This document shows, piece after piece, positions 11,522 to 20,353 of a DNA stretch of 64,000 bases; position 1 is the first letter of the stretch, and every line of letters starts with the position of its first letter. Source of the stretch: Toxorhynchites rutilus septentrionalis (taxonomy: Eukaryota; Arthropoda; Insecta; Diptera; Culicidae); NCBI RefSeq assembly GCF_029784135.1, contig NC_073745.1:46837116-46901115 (forward strand), read 5' to 3'. The notes under the pieces are model-generated. The model did no database searches, had not been told where the DNA came from, and saw only the letters and a program-made list of their open reading frames with translations. Both the position numbers and the translations under genes were made by a program.

Positions 11522-12557
11522 TCACAGGAATCGTAATGAGTTCTTGTCGGATGATATGATTCTCAACTGATGAAACATCTGTTCTGTAGCTGCACTCTTC
11601 AATTCGGCAGGGGTCGCTCGATGGCGTAGCCTTTTCTCACATACTTTTCCATTTGACGGTAGACATTCTCGCGTAGATCCAGGCTGTGGTCTACGCATCC
11701 GTTGAAGACGCTGATATCGCTCCAGCGCCAAGCGGTAACTATCGGGTAACTCAATGTCGTTCTTGACCCGGGGAAGTCTCGTTTCGAAGTTCCTTCCAAT
11801 ACGCTTCGTTGTTTTTGTTCTCTCTGTACCTCGGCGCTAGGACTAATCCCGAGTTGGCTTACTCCGTTGTCCTCCACTACGAACTGTTTGACTGTCTCGT
11901 GTAATTCGTCGTTTCCCGTACATCCTCAAATATGAAAGCTGAATCCTTCATTGGCCCGTGAATCACGTCTTCCGTAGATGCACCAACCTAATCGTATTTT
12001 ACGGCAATTGGATCAGATCCATCGTCTTCTCTTGTCTTCAACGGCACGGCAAGTTTCAAATGGTCTAATCCAATCAAAATTTCGGGACTAGCGTTACGAT
12101 AGCTTTGAACCGGCCGTTGTCCGAGGTAAGCGAATTTCTTTGCTGCCTCCTCGAAGTTGAAAGATTGCGTTGGGAGGTCCAAACTCTGAACGGTACGAGC
12201 GTTTCCTAACTGATAACGATGTTGCTGATGCATACCCGATATTGCGATCGTCACAGTCTGCGATTCCATCTCTATGTGTGACGTGTTTCCCGTCCACCGC
12301 AGGCAAAGCGGATGTGGATTTCCTGTCAAACCTAGCTGCACCAGCAATGCATCTTCAACAAGAGTCAATGACGAGCCTTCGTCCTGAAAAGTGAAGGTGT
12401 TGATCGTTCCCGTCTTCCCATATAGCGTCACAGGTACTATTCGGAACAGAACAGCGGGATCTAAAAGTCGATGAGTGTTACTATTCACCACTTGAGTTGT
12501 AGAAGACGTTGATTTTCCGTGAAGCAATGGATGATGTTTAAAGTGGCAACCATTCAC
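11522..12557 (-). pseudogene. BEL/Pao protease-like region and start of reverse transcriptase
   Basis: 12557-11988 is an open minus-strand frame of 189 codons. It includes VTLYGKTGTINTFTFQDEGS followed by SLTLVEDALLVQLGLTG, matching the aspartic-protease-like domain of BEL/Pao polyproteins. The usual LDEGSS motif is here FQDEGSS. It is homologous to residues ~615-770 of the 867-aa protein at 14036-16639. 11877-11522 then holds broken frames (YRLALERYQRLQRM-type and 'ENVYRQMEKYVRKGYA') resembling the region just before the reverse transcriptase fingers. Polymerase motifs are missing. Confidence 0.65.
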
Positions 12558-12563
12558 GTTGCA

Positions 12564-13467
12564 CTAGCTGTTACTACGGCATGTTTTTCTGCCATGATCG
12601 AACAAACATATTGGACATGCCTCCAGTGTTCGGATTCGTCGCCAGCGATAATCAATGGAGAGCGCTATTAACGCATGGCCCTCACGAAGCTTGTGACCCT
12701 CCTTTCCGCAATGCAAACATCCACTAGACCTGGATTGTGCCGGCGTCGAAGCAGGTGTCTCTTCAACATTCACTTCACGCTATAACATTAGCCTCATATT
12801 CAGCGGGAGCTCTACAAAAATGTACGTTTTTAATTGATAAATTACTTCCTTAGCATTTTTACATGGATGCGGTGGGCGATCAAAGATAAACACAACGACT
12901 GACGTCACTATTTGCGAAATAGTTATAGCAGCGCATGCTATGTCGCTCGAAACTCAACCATCTTCATTACCTTTTTTCCAGGACATTGGATGAGAATTAT
13001 GCTGCTGGATCGTTGAAGCTGCTAGCGTTCGATGTGCTGCGCTCGTTTGCGAATCCGCGCTACTCTCGACCCACTCCTGGATCCTTCTCATGCTGACTGC
13101 GTGGCTCCCACGGCTTCTTTTCTCCTCTTCTGCAGCAATGGCAGCATCCAACATGTTTTGCTGTTCCTCCAGAAACTTCTGCTCTAACTTGCTGCTTCTC
13201 TAGTTCTGGACGTTCAGGTAATCGTGCCATGGTGTCCACCAAGTTGCTAGGGCGTTCTACTAACGACGCTGGCACTTGTAGAAGCACGAAAGTGTGGCTT
13301 ACAACGGATGCACACCCACGAGCGATCAATGATCAATTCAGAGACGTTCGCACCACTGAAGCGCCACGATGCATGGCACTCATCGCATTGGACCATATTG
13401 TCCGACTCATCTGGTCTGGTGGTCCAGCACATCCATTTTCGATTCCAGGAGTCGAACGATGACTCAT
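12564..13467 (-). pseudogene. BEL/Pao gag remnant with PHD-like finger and zinc knuckle
   Basis: Reading the minus strand from the ATG at 13467, a frameshift soon leads to CDECHASWRF...DRSWVCIRC. This is a Cys-rich PHD-like finger parallel to that of the neighbouring intact element. 12773-12564 encodes SSGCLHCGKEGHKLREGH, a CCHC-type knuckle, then ACPICLFDHGRKTC. The intervening capsid-like region is largely deleted or scrambled (fragments at 12954-13154 and 13060-13329). Confidence 0.65.
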
Positions 13468-13484
13468 TTTGAAATTTTGGAGTT

Positions 13485-13707
13485 TGTTACGATAGCAATC
13501 GAAAGGCAACTCACCGTTTTTAATAGCGATACTTTATTCTATGTATGCTCCAAACTAAAATTATAATATAATTTGAATCAACAGTTTTCGTAATATCATA
13601 ACTGAGCTTACATTTCAGTGAACTCTTCTATACTAGCCCTTACAATTGGCCTATCCAACTTCGGTTTAGGTTATGCGCGAAATTTTCGTATGATATCGTA
13701 TAGTTTC
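13485..13707 (-). repeat. partial 5' LTR of the minus-strand BEL/Pao element
   Basis: It begins TGTTACGATAGC and aligns with the left LTR through TATCGTATAGTTTC, then stops abruptly where the LTR of the next element starts at 13708. The ~105 bp corresponding to 10788-10893 are not found after the young element ends at 18121, so this LTR is truncated and not simply interrupted. Confidence 0.7.
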
Positions 13708-14011
13708 TGTTGCCACGATCGCAGTAAGCCTGCCCATGTATCATAACGACGATTACTATGAAAAATAACAGTTTGAAAATAACGTTCAGCGACATACACA
13801 CTATTGAAGATCACGGAAAAAATATATATAAACGGACAATTTTGTGATAGAGACAGGAGTTAGGAACAATTTGAGGATATCGGAGAAATTAAAGGTTCAG
13901 GTTTTGAAATACCACACTTTTATCTTGAAGCTATACAACAATTGTACTACGAATTTCAAATAAATCTGTATTGCTGTCAGGAAAGGTGTAAGCCCGATTG
14001 TTTTAGTAACA
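13708..14011 (+). repeat. 5' LTR of the young BEL/Pao element
   Basis: 304 bp with TGTT...AACA borders. An AATATATATAAACGG segment near 13830 is a plausible TATA box. It differs from the 3' LTR at four positions. Confidence 0.92.
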
Positions 14012-14035
14012 AAACTTCAAGATAAAACAACCCCG

Positions 14036-16639
14036 ATGGCCTCAAATAGATCTCAATCCGACTCATCTTGTGGGATCGATGAACACACAGAAGTCAGTAT
14101 TTGTATTGTTTGTAAAACAGCGAATGCAACGAATTATGTTGCATGCGACAAATGCGATCGATGGTGGTGTTTCCGATGTGCCAGAGTCGATGCAACTGTA
14201 GTGAATAAAGATTGGATTTGTCCTCGTTGTTCACCACCGCTGATGCCAGTTTCGATGCGAACGACTACGTCAAGTCGGAGGGCAGATTCGCAACGCAAAC
14301 GCTTGGCCGAACAGCAGGAATTGGATCAGAAGCAGTTAGAGTTGGAACAGAGGAAATTACCGCTGCAGAAAAAGCATACCCAGGAGAAATATGAGCTGGA
14401 GAAGTCGCTTGCTGATGAAGCTGTTGGCTACAGTACGAAGATAAGTATCGTCGAGATCGAATCTCAAGATCGCATAAAGCAGGTCCAAGACTGGGTTGAC
14501 AAGCACACCACCGTGAACCAGAAATCCACCGAGCTACCTTCGTGTGCTCCGATGTTTCATCCAACCCCACAAAACGGCAGAGGAATAATCCACGATCCAC
14601 GGTTATTCGATATAAATGTGAACGTAGATCCAGCCACAAGTGACGCAGTCATCTTGTTGGAAGATGAAATGCGAAAATGTCGGTTAGACATGCAACGAAC
14701 GATAGATTCGTTTCGTGCAAGAGAAGAGCCAGTACATGTTGATTATCGCATACCACATGCTCTACCTCCACGCCAGCCAGAGTCCCGGCCGATTTTTGAG
14801 CAGACGCGTAATCCATTCGCGCGCTCGAACTACGGCGGAGTTGCAGGAATATCGCCTATCTCACCAACGTATCCTGAAGAGCATAATCTTAGAAGACCTT
14901 CAGCAGAGCAGCTGGCTGCTAGGCATGTAATGCCCCGCGATTTACCAGACTTTTCGGGTGATCCTGAGGAGTGGCCATTTTTTTACAGTAGCTTCTGTCA
15001 TACTTCTGTTGCTTGCGGATTTAGCAACGTGGAGAATCTCGCACGTTTGCAACGTTGCTTGAAGGGAAATGCACTCAAATCTGTGCGATACTATTTGCTC
15101 TCACCTGAATCTGTGCCGGAAGTAATCGAGACGCTTAGAACCTTGTTTGGTCGCCCGGAAGTTATAATAAACAAGTTGCTCCAAAATGTCCACGAAACTC
15201 CAGCTCCAAAACCAGAAAAGCTGGAAACACTAATCAACTTCGGAATGTCTGTAAGGAATTTAACACAACACCTTGTCGCATCAGGGCAGCAAGCACATCT
15301 TTCGAACCCGGTGTTGCATCATGAGCTAGTTGGAAAGTTGCCGACGAACATAAAACTTCATTGGGCGCAGCATATCATGTTCCAGCCAGAAGCGAATTTG
15401 CAAATGTTCAGCAATTTTATGACAACGATGGTCGAATGCGTGAGCAAAGTGGTCACCTATACATGTGCCCAAAATTCGAAGAACGACAAAACTCGTGAAA
15501 AGGATAACAGTTTTATTTATGCTCACTCCGAGGATGAAGACTCATTTTTGCCGAATAAGGAAAAAGAAAAAAACCGAGAACGCTGCTTGTACTGTAGAAG
15601 AGAAGGTCATCGATTGAAAAACTGCACGAAATTTCAACATCTATCAGTAGACGATCGATGGACAAGTGTTAAATCACTGAAAGTGTGTCGAAGATGTCTC
15701 AACCCACATGGTCGACGAACGTGTAGAATTTCCAGTAGATGTGGGCTCAATGGATGCCAATATTTCCACCACCAGTTGCTGCATGGTAGATCTGATGTGA
15801 TGATGGTGAATCCCTCAATCGCATCCGTTGGGAGTCACATTCATCATCATTGTGGACAATCTATACTCTACCAAATCATTCCCGTAACACTGCATGGGAA
15901 AACAAAATCCATCACCGTTTTCGCGTTTTTGGATGAAGGTTCCTCTTCAACGCTCATCGAAAGCAGTTTGATCGAAGAACTCGGAGTCACAGGACCAATC
16001 GTTCCACTGTGTCTCAAGTGGACCGGTAATATGACAAGAACCGAAGAAGAATCAAAGGTCGTTTCACTCAAAATATCCGAAAGCAATCGGACGAAACAAT
16101 TTCCGTTGGTAAACGTGCGCACGGTAGGAGCTTTGAAACTACCATCACAAACCCTACGTTTTGCAGACCTTCAACGGAATTATTTTCATCTTAAAGGTTT
16201 ACCAGTGAAAAGCTACGAAGATGTCACTCCGAAACTTCGGGTAGGCCTCAGAAACCTACAGCTAGCAGTGCCTCAAAAAATCAAAGAAGGGCACAGCGGA
16301 ATCGTAGCTGCCAAGACTCGCTTAGGATGTTGCGTCTACGGTACCTTGGATCATGCTCATAAATCCGATGAGTGTAACTACCATGTACACGAGAGCGGAG
16401 CAGGAGAAAAGTTGAACCGTGATATGAAAAATAACTTCAACGCCGACGAATGCGTGATGCGTGAACATCCGGAAAAGAAATTGTCAAAACAGAAAAATAC
16501 AGAAGAGAACCAAGAGGTTCGAAGGAAGTCCTATAGGACTCGAACGCTTCTCAAAGTGGGCCCGTTTTCTGAAGACGATCGCATATATAATCCGTTTTGT
16601 ATACAGCTTGAAACGAAAGAAAACCGGAAACAAGAGTAG
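14036..16639 (+). CDS. BEL/Pao gag-protease polyprotein, 867 aa, pol missing
   Basis: This polyprotein would form the virus-like particle and package element RNA in the cytoplasm. The ATG at 14036 is 25 nt after the 5' LTR and opens the whole frame. Domains in order: a Cys8 PHD-like finger at residues 23-65 (C23, C26, C37, C40, C45, C48, C62, C65, plus W43/W44); a charged Gln/Glu/Lys-rich probable coiled coil at ~85-135; the gag capsid-like domain from ~299 (MPRDLPDFSGDPEEWPFFYS) to ~460; a CCHC knuckle at ~517 (CLYCRREGHRLKNC); a second Cys/His cluster at ~545-580; and an aspartic-protease-like domain near 633 (FLDEGSSSTLIE). After ~800 only a trace of the pre-reverse-transcriptase linker remains before the stop. 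Autonomous BEL frames run on into pol, so the C-terminus is truncated. It is the only long intact frame in the window. The family is well known; the deletion is my reading. Confidence 0.88.
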   Translation: MASNRSQSDSSCGIDEHTEVSICIVCKTANATNYVACDKCDRWWCFRCARVDATVVNKDWICPRCSPPLMPVSMRTTTSSRRADSQRKRLAEQQELDQKQLELEQRKLPLQKKHTQEKYELEKSLADEAVGYSTKISIVEIESQDRIKQVQDWVDKHTTVNQKSTELPSCAPMFHPTPQNGRGIIHDPRLFDINVNVDPATSDAVILLEDEMRKCRLDMQRTIDSFRAREEPVHVDYRIPHALPPRQPESRPIFEQTRNPFARSNYGGVAGISPISPTYPEEHNLRRPSAEQLAARHVMPRDLPDFSGDPEEWPFFYSSFCHTSVACGFSNVENLARLQRCLKGNALKSVRYYLLSPESVPEVIETLRTLFGRPEVIINKLLQNVHETPAPKPEKLETLINFGMSVRNLTQHLVASGQQAHLSNPVLHHELVGKLPTNIKLHWAQHIMFQPEANLQMFSNFMTTMVECVSKVVTYTCAQNSKNDKTREKDNSFIYAHSEDEDSFLPNKEKEKNRERCLYCRREGHRLKNCTKFQHLSVDDRWTSVKSLKVCRRCLNPHGRRTCRISSRCGLNGCQYFHHQLLHGRSDVMMVNPSIASVGSHIHHHCGQSILYQIIPVTLHGKTKSITVFAFLDEGSSSTLIESSLIEELGVTGPIVPLCLKWTGNMTRTEEESKVVSLKISESNRTKQFPLVNVRTVGALKLPSQTLRFADLQRNYFHLKGLPVKSYEDVTPKLRVGLRNLQLAVPQKIKEGHSGIVAAKTRLGCCVYGTLDHAHKSDECNYHVHESGAGEKLNRDMKNNFNADECVMREHPEKKLSKQKNTEENQEVRRKSYRTRTLLKVGPFSEDDRIYNPFCIQLETKENRKQE

Positions 16640-17817
16640 TGCACACCTAGCGCAAAAGGAGCTACAGGATCTCACCCTTTCGAATGCATATCACAATGAA
16701 GCAATAGCAAAGAACATAACGATGCGAGCGGAAAATCATTTGGATTTGGAGAAGCCAAACCCACTGTGTAGAATAATGCATGAGCGGAACATTCAACAAG
16801 TCGATGGTCCAACAGTCATAGCAAAAGTGCAAACGCCAGTGGTGGAAGCCGAAGCGAATGTCGACACTCGATTGAGAAATTTGTTGTTGGACTCCCCGAA
16901 GCATCAGGCGCTGACGTACCACTGCACCATGAGAAGTTTAACTACAATCAAACAACTAGCAGTAAAGATGACAACGGGAACAATTTGGTCAACTTGGGCC
17001 TTGATCCAACAGTGGAAGCCGTGAATTTTGAAGTATCTGCAGTTTTCGAAGAGGCGTAAAAAGTTTCTATATGACAAAACCAGAAAGAATGGGTGGGTGT
17101 ATTGGACGTTGCTAAATGTCAGGTGTATGGCACGATTATCGCTATCTCACTCTACCTACCGTCATCACATATCTCACTATCCCTCTGCTGTAAAAGTTCA
17201 TCATCGACATCACGATATGTCAGATGGTGGTAAATTGGTAATTCGCGATGGTGTCGACGTCTGGTGACGACTTCAAATTAGGGCCATAATTTGTGTCCCA
17301 AACTCGTTAGTGTAATCTCTATCAGATTAGAAGACACGAAGCCGGTTTTTAAATTTTAAAATTTAAATGAAAATTTTCACGTCATGTTATTTAATTACCT
17401 GAAACACGTATTTCTGACTTTCATTCAAACATATGATTATACAATTCCAAAATTGTTGCTGAATTTTTTTCATTATAATATAAAATTGTCTTCATAAACA
17501 ATTTTCGCATGAGACTATTTCACCAACTGCAAACAAAAATGTTTTTAATTCAAGTAGAGTACTAATTTCATATGGAAAAGCTAACTTTTATTCATAATTT
17601 TAGTTTTGAAAACGTACATTCCGACTACAAATCAGCTATTCGTTGACGCTCCCCTAAACTAGTAAACGAAGCACGATGCCGCCAACGCGGATCGCTGTTT
17701 TGAAGAAAATAAATGCTTTTGGCGTTTGAGATGTTGGCATCAAAAACATGGCGGGTGTCATACAGCTGCTAAATGTAGTGAGCCTGAGGATTCCATTCAG
17801 CCTCACGAGGAGGGGAA
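16640..17817 (+). other. internal region of the young BEL/Pao element, non-coding
   Basis: Short frames (for example 16461-17024 and 17028-17267) overlap or follow gag but show no polymerase YxDD, RNase H or integrase signature that I can see. It ends in the polypurine tract before 17818. It probably represents remnants around a large pol deletion plus the untranslated 3' region. Confidence 0.6.
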
Positions 17818-18121
17818 TGTTGCCACGATCGCAGTAAGCCTGCCCATGTATCATAACGACGGTTACTATGAAAAATAACAGTTTGAAAATAACGTTCAGC
17901 GACATACACGCTATTGAAGATCACGGAAAAAATATATATAAACGGACAATTTTGTGATAGAGACAGGAGTTAGGAACAATTTGAGGACATCGGAGAAATT
18001 AGAGGTTCAGGTTTTGAAATACCACACTTTTATCTTGAAGCTATACAACAATTGTACTACGAATTTCAAATAAATCTGTATTGCTGTCAGGAAAGGTGTA
18101 AGCCCGATTGTTTTAGTAACA
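17818..18121 (+). repeat. 3' LTR of the young BEL/Pao element
   Basis: 304 bp, same borders as the 5' LTR, four transitions apart from it. Confidence 0.92.
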
Positions 18122-18747
18122 GTTGGATGGTCCTGGTCCTGGTCTACCTGGTCAATATCCTCGCGGGAGCGTTTCGTGGTCGAATTTCGGTCGCATTCTC
18201 CGAACGGCTGCAGAGATTGAGTATTTTGGCTTTACCCGTGTTGCGTGACATCGTTGGGTAGTTATAAACAAACAATGGTGTTGTGATCGGATGAATCTCG
18301 TGAGTGTTTGGTGAGTGCAGTAGCAATAGAACGGGGAACTATTGGTATGGCGGTAGTTACACAACTTCTGACAAACTATCACAATTTGATTGTCAGGGAA
18401 TTAGCAGGAATCCGCGAAACTTCACTTCACAGCAGTAGTAACAGTATTGTTTAGCGGGATTACAGGGAGAAAACTTTATTCAGCAGCTTCGGACGCAAGA
18501 AATCTTCGCTGAGTCACACCACAGAACGATCACACACCGATCACGTACATCCTTTCCAATTTGATGAAGATACCTAAGTCCTGTATGTACTGATTACATA
18601 AGTCCTGTAGAGAAACGCTGTCTTTTTTTGTTGAGGAGAGAGGATCATTTTCTAAAATGGTCTAACAAGTCTAATTGCACATCGCTTGAAAAACACATGC
18701 TCTACCATTATCTCAATTATTTTATTTGATCCAAGGGAACAGTTTCA
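18122..18747. other. unassigned sequence
   Basis: No gene or repeat recognised. The expected remainder of the truncated minus-strand LTR does not occur here. It ends at the TA before the next Tc1-like element. Confidence 0.3.
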
Positions 18748-18749
18748 TA

Positions 18750-20351
18750 CAGTGATAGACATTCGTTTAGCCGCACTTGAAAAAAAAACTTGAAACACTT
18801 ACAAAACAACTAGGAATGTTCTTTTTATCGGGATACTTATTTGCTGTAGTGATAGTATATTTAATTCACTTTTATTGAAAGGACGTGCGTCACAATCACA
18901 CACACATACACACAAGGCGGCATCGGTGGATATAAACATTCAAACGTCGTTTTTTCCGGAGACATACGTTTAGCCGCAGGGCTAAAAAATCGAGTTTTCG
19001 CATAATCACCAAGCCTTTTTCTGTGTTTTTTTGAAAAAATACTTGGGAATGTTCAATTTACAAGATAAATATTAGATGTGCAACGCAAGAAGTTGGTCAG
19101 ATTAGTGATTTACGTAGAATTTAAAGGAATGGCGAAAGGTATTCTACTGACGGAAGAGGGGCGGAAAATAATAAAGATATTCAGTGAGCGAAAGTTTTCT
19201 AATCGCTCGATCGTAACAAAAATTGGTTTATCTGAGAATATGGTACGGAATTTCTTTAAATAGTGCCAGAAATATGGGATATAACGACGATATAACAAAT
19301 GGGAATACCAAAGATACTTTGCGTCTTAAAGGTCGAATAAGACACGAAGCAACCAGGAAACGATGTCGCGCTCATTAAAGCAGAATCGGTTGTTCCAGTA
19401 ACGAAGAGGCATATTGCGCGCATCTTGAATGAGTCACCAAACATCATGTGGAAGAAACCTCAAGGGAAGCCGAAACTGACCGCCACCCATAAGCAGAACC
19501 ATCTCATTTTCGCCCGGCAATACATGGAATGGAAACTAGAATGGAGAAATGTTGTATTTCCCGGCGAAAAAAGTTCAATTTGGATGGACCGGACTGTTAC
19601 AGTTGTCAACGGCATGTCGTGACATCGAAGCGAAATTTTGGGGGCGGAAGTTTGACAGTGTGGGGAGCCGTTTCCTATCACAGCAAGCTTCTCATTTGTT
19701 TCATTTTCACCCGAATGAACTCCGAAAAGTATCTTCAATTACTGGAGGACGTTTTGATTGGCCATATTTAGAATAACGCTACCGAGAATGTCGTTTTTTC
19801 AGCAGGATTATGCATATATCCACGTTTCCAAGCAATCGAAGGCATAGTTTGCCGAGAAGGACATTCCGCTTCTTGAATGACGTGCTGGCAGTCTATTGCA
19901 ATCCCATAGAGAACCTATGGAGAATCTTGGCCGAGATGGTCTATGCAAACGGATGACAATTTGACAGTATCAAGGCAGTAATTCAGGAATGTTGGGCTAT
20001 AATCAATATGGCAGCACTTTAAAAGTTGTCTGGCTCGATGCCAAATCGAGTTTTGAAAGTGATTCGAAATGGAGGTGGACATACTAAATATTAGCTACCG
20101 ATTGGACTCGAAATTTGTCGCACAAATTTTCTTTTATTGAAATTTTAGGATGCAGCTAAACGAATGTCCACCCTGATTCCACATATTTGAATTACTTAGA
20201 AAACAAAAAGTGAATTTAAAATTTTTTTTAGAATGAATTCTATGAAAATAAACAATAATCGTCTTTTATGAGCAAAACTGTACAAACAATAGACTTATTT
20301 TTAAAAATATTGAGGAAAAATAGGGTGCGGCTAATCGAATGTCTACCACTA
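18750..20351 (+). mobile_element. decayed Tc1-like transposon with compound inverted ends
   Basis: The outer ends CAGTGATAGACATTCGTTTA (18750) and, on the other strand, TAGTGGTAGACATTCGATTA (from 20351) are inverted copies flanked by TA (18748-18749, 20352-20353). A second, inner inverted pair lies about 200 bp further in: ACATACGTTTAGCCGCAGG near 18962 and, inverted, ACATTCGTTTAGCTGCATCC near 20170. Two-tiered repeats like this are known from several Tc1-like elements and serve as multiple transposase binding sites. Length about 1.6 kb. Confidence 0.75.
19126..20095 (+). pseudogene. Tc1-like transposase, degenerate
   Basis: From 19129 the frame gives MAKGILLTEEGRKIIKIFSE, then SNRSIVTKIGLSENMV, the helix-turn-helix start, ending in a stop at 19261. 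Later frames encode MEWKLEWRNVVFPGEK and KFNLDGPDCYSCQ, then NFGGGSLTVWGAVSYHSKLL; the family block is 'FSDEKKFNLDGPDG'. The first catalytic Asp appears changed to Gly (PGEK for SDEK). Around 19800-19930 traces of QQDYAYIHVSK and NPIENLWRILAEM hold the other two catalytic positions. Multiple frameshifts and stops leave it inactive. Confidence 0.75.
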
Positions 20352-20353
20352 TA

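Larger units (their letters stand above)
10580..13707 (-). mobile_element. old BEL/Pao LTR retrotransposon, internally deleted
   Basis: The left LTR (10580-10893) and a partial right LTR (13485-13707) are clearly homologous but diverged. Next to the left LTR, on the internal side, is TCCTCCCCCC, which on the minus strand is a purine-rich polypurine tract, correctly placed for a minus-strand element. Internal coding order on the minus strand is PHD-like finger and gag, zinc knuckle, retroviral-type protease-like region, the start of the reverse transcriptase region, then the integrase C-terminus. Most of reverse transcriptase, RNase H and integrase core is missing and the frames are broken. 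Confidence 0.8.
13708..18121 (+). mobile_element. young non-autonomous BEL/Pao LTR retrotransposon
   Basis: Two 304-bp LTRs (13708-14011 and 17818-18121) bound 3.8 kb of internal sequence. I count four differences between them, all transitions (98.7% identity), indicating a recent insertion. Upstream of the 3' LTR is CGAGGAGGGGAA, a good polypurine tract. One open frame of 867 codons carries gag, zinc-knuckle and protease-like regions. No reverse transcriptase, RNase H or integrase motif could be found in the remaining 1.2 kb, so mobilisation would need enzymes from a relative. A perfect target duplication is not visible (GTTTC left, GTTGG right). Confidence 0.88.

Noticed and set aside
16461..17024. 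187-codon frame overlapping the end of gag
   Set aside because: Checked for reverse transcriptase or integrase motifs by frameshift and found none.
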